A stretch of 64,000 nt of DNA, taken from contig PAME01000001.1 in the NCBI GenBank assembly GCA_002707155.1, positions 418,029-482,028 on the forward strand, read 5' to 3'. The stretch is from Crocinitomicaceae bacterium. Lineage in GTDB: Bacteria > Bacteroidota > Bacteroidia > Flavobacteriales_G > Salibacteraceae. Below, piece by piece: positions 8,816-18,462 of this stretch (the first letter of the stretch is position 1; each line of letters starts with the position of its first letter). Both the position numbers and the translations under genes were made by a program. A model generated the notes under the pieces. It had not been told where the DNA came from. It saw only the letters and a program-made list of their open reading frames with translations, and made no database searches.

Positions 8816-10009
8816 ATGAAAACACTCAAGGATTTTTCGTTTAAAGGCAAAAGAGCATTAATAAGAGTAGACTTTAATGTTCCACTCAATACAACTAAAG
8901 AAGTAACTGATGCTACTAGAATTGAAGCGGCGCTACCCACGATAAGTTATATTTTAAGGCAAGGGGGTTCGGTAGTTCTTATGTCTCATTTGGGACGCCC
9001 AAGTGGAGGTTACGAAGCGGATTATTCTTTAAGTCATATAGTTTCTACCTTATCAGGATTATTAGGTAAAGCAGTGGAATTTGCGGGTGACTGCATTGGA
9101 GAACAGTCCTATTCGGTTACAAATAACCTTGGTGAGGGGAAGGTTGTTTTGTTGGAAAATTTGCGTTTTCACAATGAAGAAAAAAAGGGCGATTCGGCTT
9201 TTGCAGAGAAATTATCAAAGCATGGAGACATATATATTAACGATGCATTTGGTACAGCCCATAGGGCACATGCTAGTACGGCAATAATCGCAAGTTTTTT
9301 CGAAGGAAATTCTTGTTTTGGATTGCTTATGCAAAAGGAATTGGAGAGTGTTCGTAAAGTAATGCAAAATAGTGCGAAGCCATTTACGGCGATAATTGGA
9401 GGCGCAAAAGTTTCCAGTAAAATATCAATTATCCAAAACCTAATGGATAAATTGGATAATTTGATTATCGGTGGAGGTATGTCGTACACGTTTGTAAAAG
9501 CTATGGGAGGCAGAGTTGGAGATTCTTTAGTTGAAGACAAATATTTAGAGGAGGCAAAAGCAATCTTAAACATCGCCGAAGATAAGGGCGTTCGTATTTT
9601 AATTCCAGAAGACTCCATAATTGCAGATGCATTTGACAACAATGCCAATCGAAAAACAGTAGACTCTTCTGAGATTCCAGATGGTTGGATGGGTTTGGAT
9701 ATAGGAGCCAATGCAATAGAACATTATACAAAATGTATTGAAGAGTCAAAAACCATTTTGTGGAATGGTCCGATGGGCGTTTTTGAAATGGATAATTTTC
9801 AGGCTGGAACGAAAAAAGTTGCTTATTCGGTTGTTTCGGCTACCGAAAGAGGCGCTTACTCCTTAGTCGGGGGAGGAGACTCTGTTGCCGCAATTAATAA
9901 GTACGATTTAAAAGAGCATGTTTCTTATGTTTCTACAGGTGGTGGAGCGCTATTGGAGTTAATTGAAGGAAAAGAACTGCCTGGAGTTGCGGCTATTGAG
10001 AATTTTTAA
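8816..10009 (+). CDS. pgk: Phosphoglycerate kinase
   Basis: 397 residues, full length for the family. It catalyses transfer of phosphate between 1,3-bisphosphoglycerate and ADP in glycolysis. Diagnostic stretches are RVDFNVPL (about 17-24), SHLGRPSGG, VLLENLRFHNEEKKGD, NDAFGTAHRAHAS, GGAKVSSKI, NGPMGVFE and the C-terminal nucleotide loop GGGDSVAA plus STGGGALLE. All substrate-binding Arg and Gly residues I can check are present. It is monocistronic, divergent from holB. Its TAA overlaps the stop of the convergent CvpA gene by 4 bases. Confidence 0.98.
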   Translation: MKTLKDFSFKGKRALIRVDFNVPLNTTKEVTDATRIEAALPTISYILRQGGSVVLMSHLGRPSGGYEADYSLSHIVSTLSGLLGKAVEFAGDCIGEQSYSVTNNLGEGKVVLLENLRFHNEEKKGDSAFAEKLSKHGDIYINDAFGTAHRAHASTAIIASFFEGNSCFGLLMQKELESVRKVMQNSAKPFTAIIGGAKVSSKISIIQNLMDKLDNLIIGGGMSYTFVKAMGGRVGDSLVEDKYLEEAKAILNIAEDKGVRILIPEDSIIADAFDNNANRKTVDSSEIPDGWMGLDIGANAIEHYTKCIEESKTILWNGPMGVFEMDNFQAGTKKVAYSVVSATERGAYSLVGGGDSVAAINKYDLKEHVSYVSTGGGALLELIEGKELPGVAAIENF

Positions 10010-10563
10010 TTTTCAGGTTTAAAGTCAGGAAACTCTGGGGCATCTGGAAGTTCCGTTGGAATTTCAAAATCAGAGTACCAGTCAGCATCTTTAAAAACGG
10101 GAACTATTAATGGCGCTATTGAAGCTGTTAGTGCATATAAGTAGGATGTTTTTTTCTGTTTTTGTGGAATAAACTCCCACCGTTGGTCCAATGCTTCTAC
10201 TACGATTAGAAAAACGCTTAGTACAAGAGCCATTTTAAGTAATCCAAAAATAGCACCACCAGCCTTGTTTAGCAGTTTCATTGCTACTAGATTCACAACT
10301 TTTTCGAGCATTTTTGCAATAAAATAAACCCCACCAAGGATCACCAAAAAGGTTACAATAAAAGCTACTAATTGCATCGCATTTCCAGTCAGGTTGACGT
10401 GATCACCAAGAACAGCCGCAGTTTTTTGCGAAAAATGCACGCCACCGTAAATGCCTAGAACTAGACCAACTAAACTTGCAATTTCTACTATTAAGCCTCG
10501 AGTGAACCCTTTATAAAGACCATACAAGAGAGGAACCGCCAGAATAATGTCAAGTGTATTCAC
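10006..10563 (-). CDS. CvpA family membrane protein
   Basis: 185 residues starting at GTG (NTLDIILAVPLLYGLYKG). Four hydrophobic segments are visible at about 5-20, 27-45, 65-88 and 100-122, followed by a polar C-terminus ending in a proline/aspartate-rich stretch. The N-terminal pattern LYGLYKGFTRGLI is typical of CvpA, a family named for colicin V production in Escherichia coli and linked there to purF; its molecular role is unclear. No purine genes are adjacent. It is convergent with and overlaps pgk by 4 bases, and no alternative ATG start fits the family N-terminus. Confidence 0.82.
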   Translation of the reverse strand: MNTLDIILAVPLLYGLYKGFTRGLIVEIASLVGLVLGIYGGVHFSQKTAAVLGDHVNLTGNAMQLVAFIVTFLVILGGVYFIAKMLEKVVNLVAMKLLNKAGGAIFGLLKMALVLSVFLIVVEALDQRWEFIPQKQKKTSYLYALTASIAPLIVPVFKDADWYSDFEIPTELPDAPEFPDFKPEN

Positions 10564-10643
10564 GGCAGCAAAATTAGATTGGACGTTCTATAAAAAACGG
10601 GTTTACTTCTTTTGTTATGAAGGAATCGGGGTTAAAAACCAAT

Positions 10644-10651
10644 TAGTTTTG
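10644..10651 (+). promoter_or_regulatory. Putative -7 element for a small conserved gene
   Basis: TAGTTTTG ends 7 bases before the ATG at 10659, implying a leaderless transcript. It matches TAnnTTTG; the -33 box is not clear. Confidence 0.35.
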
Positions 10652-10658
10652 TGGCGTG

Positions 10659-10985
10659 ATGGAGAAAGATATTCGCTGGGACAATGCAGTTGCAAAATTA
10701 GAGGCAGATTTTGGAGCAGACCTTGACTTGCAATCGATACTATTTATTATTGGGTTGCAAGAGTTGGGATTTGTAAAGCATAGAATTAATAAAAGGCAAA
10801 AACTTGAAGTGCTTCATGTGGCGGTATGTCGTCTACTAAGCGATTATGGGTTTTACGAATTCGAAGGCTATGACGTAGACAAATGGCCTCATTACAAGCG
10901 CACTCAAAAACTGCCACATCTAAAAAGTGATGACCAACAAAAGTTATTGAAAGAAGCGGTGATTAACTACTTAGAAAAGGTCTAA
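10659..10985 (+). CDS. Conserved hypothetical protein, about 108 residues
   Basis: Small soluble protein starting MEKDIRWDNAVAKLEADFG; the GTG one codon earlier is ignored because the ATG fits better. No signal peptide or membrane segment. Predicted mostly helical with conserved-looking FIIGLQELG, KRQKLEVLHVAVCRLLSDYG and a WPHY motif. I recall similar unnamed proteins in other Flavobacteriales but know no function. It overlaps the stop of the next, convergent gene by 4 bases. The balanced composition and good codon use support a real gene. Confidence 0.7.
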   Translation: MEKDIRWDNAVAKLEADFGADLDLQSILFIIGLQELGFVKHRINKRQKLEVLHVAVCRLLSDYGFYEFEGYDVDKWPHYKRTQKLPHLKSDDQQKLLKEAVINYLEKV

Positions 10986-11428
10986 TCGGTTTCGCATTTT
11001 CCTAAAACGAAAATCTCTTCGGTAACTTCGTTAGCTTCTAGGGTAACAAATCCGTCAGCACAAAGAGTATCACCAATGATAATTATTCCATTATCTGGAA
11101 AAACTCCGGTATCTCGCTCTACAGTATTGTATTTAATAGCGGAAACCCGAAGAACAGAGGGGTTAGCAAATTCAAAATTTACTTTACCTACACCATCGGT
11201 AATTTGCGTATCAGCAACATTACACTCTACAGAAACATCTGCCCGTTGCACGCAAAACAAGACCACTTTAGCGTCTGGAATAGCGGTTCCTGTGCTATCC
11301 ACAATAGTTATTTCGGCTTTAGGGTTTTCTACAGGCTCTTTGCAAGACTGAAAGGCTAAAGCCACGACTAGAGTTATACTAGCAAGTAATGTTAAGTTTG
11401 ATGTCATCTTTTTGAAAAATTCTGTCAT
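10982..11428 (-). CDS. Putative lipoprotein with a carboxypeptidase-regulatory-like fold
   Basis: 148 residues. The signal sequence ends AFQSC (Cys near residue 29), suggesting lipid attachment. The mature part begins AEITIVDSTGTAIPDAKVVL, the pattern of a single transthyretin-like or carboxypeptidase regulatory beta-sandwich, and contains an extra pair of cysteines (FCVQRADVSVEC) that may form a disulfide. Function unknown. The ATG at 11428 is used; a second ATG at 11407 would shorten the polar N-region and is also possible. It is convergent with the preceding small gene. Confidence 0.68.
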   Translation of the reverse strand: MTEFFKKMTSNLTLLASITLVVALAFQSCKEPVENPKAEITIVDSTGTAIPDAKVVLFCVQRADVSVECNVADTQITDGVGKVNFEFANPSVLRVSAIKYNTVERDTGVFPDNGIIIIGDTLCADGFVTLEANEVTEEIFVLGKCETD

Positions 11429-11449
11429 AGAATTCTAATTTTACGTTCG

Positions 11450-11457
11450 CAAATATA
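11450..11457 (-). promoter_or_regulatory. Putative -7 element for the lipoprotein gene
   Basis: Minus-strand TATATTTG followed by CG, 21 bases before the ATG at 11428. It matches TAnnTTTG; no -33 TTG seen. Confidence 0.38.
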
Positions 11458-11490
11458 GGAATTATCAATTCTAAAGATTCAAGTGAGTTT

Positions 11491-12354
11491 ATGGTTAATA
11501 AGAATAAGGTTTTAAAGGTTATTTTTTACTTGACAATTTCAATGGCAGTAAGCTCGTGCTTCCTATCAAAAAACAATAATAAAAAAACAAAAGCTGAATT
11601 AGTATTGCTTGAAACAACTCATGGAAATATGAAACTGAGGCTTTATGATCAAACTCCGATTCATAAATCCAATTTTTTAGCCTTGGTGGATAGTGGTTTT
11701 TATGATGGACTTTTATTTCACAGAGTAATTCCAAAGTTTATGGCTCAAACTGGTGACCCTGATTCTAGAAATGCTAAGCCTGGAAAAAACTTAGGAAATG
11801 GTGGGCCCGGTTATACGATGGAAGCAGAAATAGTCGATACACTTATACATAAAAAAGGAGCGCTTGCTGCGGCTAGGTTGGGAAATGACTCAAATCCTGA
11901 AAAGAGAAGTTCAGGGAGTCAGTTTTATGTAGTTCAAGGCAGGGTTTTTAAAAAACACGAAATTGACTTGGTAGCTGAAAATAGCTATCAGGCAAAAAAA
12001 ATGACTGAGCTACAGCGCTATTTGTATAAAGAAGAAAATAAAAAATTGTTACAGAAAGCTCAATATTATCAATCTGCAAGAATGTCTTTTAAGTATGACA
12101 GTTTGATTAGGAGTATTGAGCCAATTATTGAAGAGCGGTTGGGAGAAGGCGCTAAAACTGATTTTACAGAAAAACAAATTAACGCCTATACAACTATCGG
12201 AGGAGCACCTCATCTAGATGGCGGTTATACCGTATTTGGAGAAATAGTTGAAGGGTTAAATGTTTTGGATAGTATTTGCGGTGTAGAACGCAACAATTAT
12301 GATCGCCCAAAAAAGGATGTCATTATTCTAAAGGCCACAAGAGTCAAAAAATAA
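11491..12354 (+). CDS. Cyclophilin-type peptidyl-prolyl cis-trans isomerase lipoprotein
   Basis: 287 residues with a lipobox ending SSC near residue 23. The cyclophilin domain begins VLLETTHGNMKLRLYD and includes HKSNFLALVDSGFYDGLLFHRVIPKFMAQTGDP, GSQFYVVQG and, after an insertion, GGAPHLDGGYTVFGEIVEG. Between about residues 155 and 225 sits a charged helical insertion that splits the domain, as in several Bacteroidota homologues. It probably assists folding of exported proteins in the periplasm. The active-site FHR and QFY elements are intact. It is convergent with the ChaN-like gene, 6 bases away. Confidence 0.88.
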   Translation: MVNKNKVLKVIFYLTISMAVSSCFLSKNNNKKTKAELVLLETTHGNMKLRLYDQTPIHKSNFLALVDSGFYDGLLFHRVIPKFMAQTGDPDSRNAKPGKNLGNGGPGYTMEAEIVDTLIHKKGALAAARLGNDSNPEKRSSGSQFYVVQGRVFKKHEIDLVAENSYQAKKMTELQRYLYKEENKKLLQKAQYYQSARMSFKYDSLIRSIEPIIEERLGEGAKTDFTEKQINAYTTIGGAPHLDGGYTVFGEIVEGLNVLDSICGVERNNYDRPKKDVIILKATRVKK

Positions 12355-12360
12355 ACTGTA

Positions 12361-13254
12361 TCAATAGGATTTAAGTCCTTTATCTAAAATAACAATTATA
12401 AAATCTCCTTGTTTTTTCCATTCTTTATTGAAATCTAAACTTGAGGATTCTACAGAGCTTATTGTTGAAATGTCTAGTTTTTTAGCGCTATAATAGTTTA
12501 ACCAGTGCACAATTCCTCCACGATCCTTTGAGTGGAAGTCACCATTAAAATGTAGAAAGATTCCATCAAGAATAATATTGTTTAAAATTGAATGGGCCAT
12601 TGTAGCATCTTTTAAGGCTTGAGCTTCTACTAGTAGTTTGGTGTCCATTTTATGACTTGATCCAAAATCTGTTTCCATCAGTTCTTTATAACCTGGAGCA
12701 TTATAGTCTACTTTTAAAGGAAGAGGGGCAATGAGTGGAAGAATACTATCGTCTTTAATCAGGTTTAAGGAATCAATCCCCTTTCTGAATACTATAGTGG
12801 AAAGCTCTTTTGGAGAGTTGCAAGCGATAAAAGAGATCCCTTTTTCTTTTGCAAGTTTCATTAACGGTTTGTAGTCCGTTTTATAATTATTCCACTGTTT
12901 AGTGTTCTTTTCGAAACCTTTATCATTTGTTATACCTGACAAATACTCGTCAATATCATTTTGCTGATTGGTAGAGTACATTTCAGCTCCCATTTTTAAA
13001 GAAACAGCAGTGTCTTTTAATAAGTCCAATGTAGTTTGAAGCTGAAGCCAATGAATAATTGAACTATTGTGTAATTCGCCAAACAGTATAATATCAGCAC
13101 TTTTCAAGGATTCCAGCATTTTAAAATATCCTACTTCCTTCCCATTGGAGGAGTAAATTTTATGTGTTGGTTTATAGGAGATGCCTGAATCTTGCGCATA
13201 CCCATTAAAGCCGATTAATAGAAACAGAATATTTAAGAGAAGAGAGCGTTTCAT
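12361..13254 (-). CDS. ChaN-like (TIKI/ChaN superfamily) secreted protein
   Basis: 297 residues with a cleavable signal peptide (MKRSLLLNILFLLIGF to GYAQ). Family landmarks are ILFGELHNSSIIHWLQLQ near the start and FNGDFHSKDRGGIVHWL near the end; these paired E-x-H and H motifs characterise the ChaN/EreA-like fold. Campylobacter ChaN binds haem at the outer membrane, while related TIKI proteins are metalloproteases; which activity applies here cannot be read from the sequence. No TonB receptor is adjacent. An ATG at 13296 is in frame, but the -7 element at 13271 sits downstream of it, so 13254 is the likely start. Confidence 0.78.
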   Translation of the reverse strand: MKRSLLLNILFLLIGFNGYAQDSGISYKPTHKIYSSNGKEVGYFKMLESLKSADIILFGELHNSSIIHWLQLQTTLDLLKDTAVSLKMGAEMYSTNQQNDIDEYLSGITNDKGFEKNTKQWNNYKTDYKPLMKLAKEKGISFIACNSPKELSTIVFRKGIDSLNLIKDDSILPLIAPLPLKVDYNAPGYKELMETDFGSSHKMDTKLLVEAQALKDATMAHSILNNIILDGIFLHFNGDFHSKDRGGIVHWLNYYSAKKLDISTISSVESSSLDFNKEWKKQGDFIIVILDKGLKSY

Positions 13255-13270
13255 TTTTGCAATTTGAATG

Positions 13271-13278
13271 CAAAAATA
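13271..13278 (-). promoter_or_regulatory. Putative -7 element for the ChaN-like gene
   Basis: Minus-strand TATTTTTG, 16 bases before the ATG at 13254, matches TAnnTTTG and decides the start. Confidence 0.4.
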
Positions 13279-13410
13279 TTCGTTCCTATGAGACATATTA
13301 GAGCCCAGTGAAATGAATCAAAAAAAAGGCTGATTTTTCATTATTTTTGAAGTCTATCTCAAAACACCAACGGTCTATTTTATTGGACGTTAAATGAGTA
13401 AATTACTATT

Positions 13411-16400
13411 ATGAAGCGCTTCCTTTACACCCAAATATTAATTGCCGGAATTGTTCTGTTCAATGTTAATGTTATAGCTCAGGATTTACCTTATTTGTAT
13501 AAGGAAAATGGCGAGGTAAAAATTGATCGAGAAAAATATGGGGAGTATCTGAGAAATCATCCCTACAATAATCGAAAGCACATTTCTAAAGCGGAATTGA
13601 AAGCCATGAACAAACAAGATCGTCCAGATTTGGCTTGGGAGCAGGAGTTTTTAAGGACTGCAGATCCAAAAACGGGAAGACCAATGTCGGAAAGACTATG
13701 GCCTGCATTAAGGATAATGCACGGAAATAATACAAATGCTGGCGCAGCTCCCGGAAGTTCAACTTCTAATAAATGGACAGAAAGAGGGCCTAATAATGTT
13801 GGAGGCAGAACAAGAGCTTTATTATTTGACCCAAATGATAATAGTAAAAAGAAAGTTTGGGCTGGTGGAGTAACTGGCGGTTTGTGGTACAATAATGATA
13901 TTACTTCATCAACCTCTACGTGGGTTGCAGTTAATGATTTTTGGGCAAACATTGCCGTTACTTGTATTGCATTTGATCCAGTTGTAAAGAATACCATGTA
14001 CGTTGGCACAGGCGAAGGCTGGGGCGGCGGAGGAACGAGTAGCCGAGGAGCGGGGATTTGGAAAACTACAAATGGAGGAAGCTCATGGACACAATTGACG
14101 AGTACAACAGATTTCTATTATGTGAATGACATAGTTGTTAGGAATGAATCGGGAACAGGAGTAGTGTACGCTGGAGTGACAAGGGCAAACTACAAAGGAA
14201 AATTTCATGGAAATAAAGAAGGAATGTACCGATCTACTAATGGCGGCAACTCATGGTCTCAAGTGATGCCTTCTACTTCTTCATCGGGTGTTTATGCCCC
14301 TGCTGATATCGAAATTGCAAAGGACAATCGTATTTGGGTAGGCTCTAGAAACAACGCTTTTGGTAATGGCGGTGGGTCAGTATTGTATTCTGACAATGGC
14401 ACTACTTGGACAGCAACAACAGTTGTATCTGGTGGAGAAAGAGTAGAGCTGGCTTGCGCGCCAACTGATAGCTCTATCGTTTATGGCATTGTGGAAAAAT
14501 CAAATAAAGTGGAAGAGATTATAAGAACTACAAACCGTGGAACTTCTTGGTTAGTTTCTAGTACCTCTTCAAGTTTGACCGAGCCTAGTGATGCTGATAC
14601 TGGAATTCCAAACACCGACTTTTCTCGTGGACAAGCGTTTTACGATTTAATTGCAGCAGTAAGCCCTGGAAACAAGGACACTGTCGTAGTGGGTGGAATT
14701 GATTTGTTTATGTCAACAAATGGAGGCACAACTTGGAAACAAATATCTAAATGGTCGAATAATAATAATTTACGAAATCTAACCTGTTCTCAAGTTCATG
14801 CAGACCAGCATCAATTGGTATTTAGACCCGGAAAATCCAATGAGTTGATTGTCGGAAATGATGGAGGAGTTTACTATTGCTCTAATTTAAAAACATCTGA
14901 GACCAGTAATAATTTTTCTGGTAGAAACAGAGGTTATAATGTGACTCAGTTTTATGCTGGCGCAATGCACTCTTCTGTTGGATCCAATTCTATGTTAGCG
15001 GGTGCCCAGGATAACGGAACTCAGCGTTTTTCTTCGGCTGGAATGAACAGTACCACAATTGCAACAAGTGGTGATGGAGCCTTTTGCCATATTGACCAAA
15101 GTAACCCAACTCATCAGTCTACTTCTTATGTGAGAAATTCAATATATCGTTCTACGAATAGCGGTGCCGGATTTACTCGATTTATTAATGATCTTACGAC
15201 AGGAAAATTCATTAATCCAAGTGATTATGACGATAAACATAACATCCTGTACAGTAGTAAAACGAATTCAACCCTTTATCGACATTCGAATTTCACAGGC
15301 GGGTCAGTTACTACTTCAACTATTACAATAACAGGGCTTACCAATGAAGCTTCAGCGATTACTGCATCACCCTATAGCGGAACTACCAGTACCGTTTTTG
15401 TAGGAAACGACAATGGTCAATTATTTAAGGTAACGAATGCAAGTACAACACCTGTAATTTCAAATATTGACGCATCTAACAATGTGCCTTCAGGTAGCAT
15501 AAGCTGCATTGAACTGGGTGCTTCTGAAAACGAAATATTGGTTACAATTTTTAATTACGGAACAGTATCCGTTTGGTACACGAGCAACGGAGGCACTTCT
15601 TGGGTTAGTAAGGAGGGAAATTTGCCAGATATGCCAATTCGTTGGGCGCTTTTTAATCCTAGAAATCGTAAAGAAGTAATTGTAGCAACTGAGCTAGGAA
15701 TATGGGCAACAACAGATATTTCGGTTTCAAGTCCAACATGGGCGGCATCAAATAGCGGCTTGGCAAATGTTCGAGTTGATATGCTTCAATATCGTTCGAG
15801 CGATTCTTTAATTATGGTATCAACGCATGGTAGAGGAGTTTTTACTGGAAGATTTAAAACGCCAGTAGCTCCACCTTCAGGACTTCCTGTGGTTAAATTT
15901 GGCGCTGATAAAACAACCATATGTGTAGGGGAATCTGTTACGTTTGCAGACTCTTCTACCAACAATCCTACAAGTTTATTATGGACATTTACAGGAGGAA
16001 CACCCCTAACTTCATCAATAGCTAAACCGGTTGTGACTTATTCAACAGCTGGTTCATACGCTGTAAAGCTAAAGGCCACAAATGCAAACGGTTCTGATAG
16101 TTCAACTAAAACAGCTTTCATAACTGTTAATGCAGCTCCAAATGCCGGACTTAGCGCTTTTTCTGCTCTTTGTACAAATTCACCTAACCAAGTACTAGCT
16201 GGAGGCACGCCTTCAGGCGGTACTTATTTTGTTAACGGAACTCCAGCAACAACTATTAACCCTAGCTCTTTAGGAGCAGGAACGGTTACAATTAAATATA
16301 GAGTACAGGTGGGCTCTTGTGCTGATAGCGCTACACAATCATTAACCATTAATTTGGCACCTAACGTAACGGCAACTGCTGTTTCACCAGTTTGTGAAAA

Positions 16401-18450
16401 CGGACCGAGTTTTAGTTTAGCGAATGGCAGCCCAATGGGAGGCGTTTATTCTGGCCCGGGTGTTTCAGCTGGAATGTTTAATCCCGTAACTGCAGGTTCA
16501 GGAACAAAATCATTAAGCTACAAGGTTACTGGTACTAACAATTGTGCAGATAGTGCTGCTTTTTCTATTGTGGTAAATGCCAAACCCAATGTTGCACTTT
16601 CTTCGGTCGGCCCTTTCTGTTCAGGAAGCAGTGCAATTACGTTAACGAATGGCACTCCAACAGGTGGAAACTATTCGGGACCAGGAGTTACAGGAACTTC
16701 TTTTGACCCAAGCGTTGCAGGAGTAGGCACGCACACCATAAAATATATCTTCACAAGTTCAGCAAGTTGCACAGATTCTGCAACAACATCAGTAAATGTG
16801 AGCGCAGGATCAACGGCCTCATTAAGTCCGTTTTCGCCTGTTTGCGCTGACACCGTATTTACACTTTCAGGTGGGAGTCCAACAGGAGGCGTTTATTCAG
16901 GGCCAGGGGTTTCAGGTGGTGTTTTTAACGCAAATGTTGCTGGATCAGGTGTTCACACTATCATTTATACAACTACTTCTTCTTGCGGAACCAGTAGTGA
17001 TACAAGATCTATTGCTGTTGATTCGGTTCCAACTGTTTCTGTGACAAAATCAGTTCAGGATTGTGAAGGAACAACCTTTCAGTTTAATGCAACGGGAGCG
17101 GCAAACTATGCATGGTCGCCTGCAACTGGATTGAGTAATGCAACGATCGGAAATCCTTCTTTGGCAATAACATCGAGTTTGACGTATAACTTGACAAGTT
17201 CATACAATAACGGTTGTTCCACTAAAGATACAATTGTAGTTACTGCGTTGAATACGCCAGTAGTCACTGCAAACAGCGACTTAGCGTTATGTATTGGAGA
17301 TACTTTTCAATTAAGCGCAAGTGGAGCTACGAATTTCACTTGGTCTCCTACAACTGGATTGAATAACTCATCAATTGCTAACCCTCTTGGTGCTGTTGCA
17401 ACCAGTATAACTTATATTGTAACGGGAAAGGACACAGGAAAATGTTTTGGAACAGATACGGTTAATGTTGATGTAAAGCCTAAATCTATAGTAACTCACA
17501 ACACAATTTCAGATGTTTGTATAAGTTCTGGTCCTTTAACGCTTGCTGGAGGAACTCCTTCGGGAGGCGCATATAGTGGACCAGGTGTTTCAGGAGGAGT
17601 TTTTAACCCTTCAGCGGCCGGGTTAGGTGTGCACTCAATCATTTACTCAGCAAACGAAGCGGGAAAGTGTGTTGCTAATGCTTCTGTAACTATAACAGTA
17701 CTTCAGTCTCCAACTGTAGTTTGGAATATGCCAAATACGATTTGTGAAAACGAAGCACCATTGTCTTTAGTTACGACTCCGAGCGGAGGAACTTATATGG
17801 GAGCAGGTGTCTCTGGAGGTCAGTTTAACCCAACAACCGCAGGAGTAGGATTTCATGAAATCACCTATAGTGTAACTGCTTTAGGTTGCTTAGCTACCGA
17901 GAAAAGAGAAGTAGAGGTGGTTCCAGCTAGCGTTGTCAGCCCTATTCAAGGACTGAATAATGTTACTAAAAAGGGAAAATACAATTATCAAGTAAATCCT
18001 ATAAATGGATCGGGTTATTCATGGTTTATTACAGGAGGTACCGTATTATCTAGTGCAAATAATGTTACTACAGTTCAATGGGGAAATGCTAATAACGGAA
18101 AAATAATGGTGGTTCAAACAAATGGGTTTGGCTGCACGGATACAACAGAATTATTAGTGAATGTTAATGCTTTGTCTATTGGAGATGAAGTTGAAATAGG
18201 AGAGGGTATTGTACTATATCCTAACCCTGCTGACAAAACAGTATCACTGAAAATTGATTCCAAGCATTCAGACGATGTTCAAATTCGATTGTTCAACAAT
18301 TCGGGACAACAAGTTTTGGATGAGGGTAGCGTAACTCAGCAAGGGGAGATGTTTGAAATCAGTATCGCCGAATTTTCAAATGGTCTTTATCTACTTCAAG
18401 CTGAAATAGGAAACACTGCCTATTCAGCAACTCTGGTAATCAAGCACTAG
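13411..18450 (+). CDS. Giant T9SS-secreted BNR/sortilin-like, PKD and Ig-like repeat protein
   Basis: 1679 residues. A signal peptide covers 1-24 (ending VIAQ). About 100-830 is a beta-propeller of BNR/VPS10-like repeats, with signatures such as KTTNGGSSWTQ, RSTNGGNSWSQ, SDNGTTWTA and YTSNGGTSWVSK. A PKD domain spans about 834-905 (SLLWTFTGGTP, TYSTAGSYAVKLKATNANG). About 905-1540 holds eight modules of roughly 75 residues. A final Ig-like unit precedes the type A sorting domain at about 1600-1679 (VLYPNPADK to GLYLLQAE). It is probably secreted and anchored on the cell surface; adhesion or glycan handling is an inference. Related propellers are often called glycosyl hydrolases without enzymatic proof. 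Confidence 0.86.
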   Translation: MKRFLYTQILIAGIVLFNVNVIAQDLPYLYKENGEVKIDREKYGEYLRNHPYNNRKHISKAELKAMNKQDRPDLAWEQEFLRTADPKTGRPMSERLWPALRIMHGNNTNAGAAPGSSTSNKWTERGPNNVGGRTRALLFDPNDNSKKKVWAGGVTGGLWYNNDITSSTSTWVAVNDFWANIAVTCIAFDPVVKNTMYVGTGEGWGGGGTSSRGAGIWKTTNGGSSWTQLTSTTDFYYVNDIVVRNESGTGVVYAGVTRANYKGKFHGNKEGMYRSTNGGNSWSQVMPSTSSSGVYAPADIEIAKDNRIWVGSRNNAFGNGGGSVLYSDNGTTWTATTVVSGGERVELACAPTDSSIVYGIVEKSNKVEEIIRTTNRGTSWLVSSTSSSLTEPSDADTGIPNTDFSRGQAFYDLIAAVSPGNKDTVVVGGIDLFMSTNGGTTWKQISKWSNNNNLRNLTCSQVHADQHQLVFRPGKSNELIVGNDGGVYYCSNLKTSETSNNFSGRNRGYNVTQFYAGAMHSSVGSNSMLAGAQDNGTQRFSSAGMNSTTIATSGDGAFCHIDQSNPTHQSTSYVRNSIYRSTNSGAGFTRFINDLTTGKFINPSDYDDKHNILYSSKTNSTLYRHSNFTGGSVTTSTITITGLTNEASAITASPYSGTTSTVFVGNDNGQLFKVTNASTTPVISNIDASNNVPSGSISCIELGASENEILVTIFNYGTVSVWYTSNGGTSWVSKEGNLPDMPIRWALFNPRNRKEVIVATELGIWATTDISVSSPTWAASNSGLANVRVDMLQYRSSDSLIMVSTHGRGVFTGRFKTPVAPPSGLPVVKFGADKTTICVGESVTFADSSTNNPTSLLWTFTGGTPLTSSIAKPVVTYSTAGSYAVKLKATNANGSDSSTKTAFITVNAAPNAGLSAFSALCTNSPNQVLAGGTPSGGTYFVNGTPATTINPSSLGAGTVTIKYRVQVGSCADSATQSLTINLAPNVTATAVSPVCENGPSFSLANGSPMGGVYSGPGVSAGMFNPVTAGSGTKSLSYKVTGTNNCADSAAFSIVVNAKPNVALSSVGPFCSGSSAITLTNGTPTGGNYSGPGVTGTSFDPSVAGVGTHTIKYIFTSSASCTDSATTSVNVSAGSTASLSPFSPVCADTVFTLSGGSPTGGVYSGPGVSGGVFNANVAGSGVHTIIYTTTSSCGTSSDTRSIAVDSVPTVSVTKSVQDCEGTTFQFNATGAANYAWSPATGLSNATIGNPSLAITSSLTYNLTSSYNNGCSTKDTIVVTALNTPVVTANSDLALCIGDTFQLSASGATNFTWSPTTGLNNSSIANPLGAVATSITYIVTGKDTGKCFGTDTVNVDVKPKSIVTHNTISDVCISSGPLTLAGGTPSGGAYSGPGVSGGVFNPSAAGLGVHSIIYSANEAGKCVANASVTITVLQSPTVVWNMPNTICENEAPLSLVTTPSGGTYMGAGVSGGQFNPTTAGVGFHEITYSVTALGCLATEKREVEVVPASVVSPIQGLNNVTKKGKYNYQVNPINGSGYSWFITGGTVLSSANNVTTVQWGNANNGKIMVVQTNGFGCTDTTELLVNVNALSIGDEVEIGEGIVLYPNPADKTVSLKIDSKHSDDVQIRLFNNSGQQVLDEGSVTQQGEMFEISIAEFSNGLYLLQAEIGNTAYSATLVIKH
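16200..17880 (+). repeat. Tandem Ig-like modules within the giant secreted protein
   Basis: Eight diverged coding repeats of about 222-230 bases. Six carry a GG-x-Y-x-G-x-G-V-x-G-x-F core at about residues 933, 1010, 1084, 1158, 1384 and 1458. Two central modules (about 1230 and 1306) instead carry a YAWSPATGL / FTWSPTTGL core. Copies are similar in protein but clearly diverged in DNA. Confidence 0.75.
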
Positions 18451-18462
18451 TAAAAAAAGGTT

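Noticed and set aside
16671..16853. Antisense open frames within the giant secreted protein and the M43 protease
   Set aside because: They are low-complexity reverse readings of repeat-rich coding sequence, with no domain or start signal.
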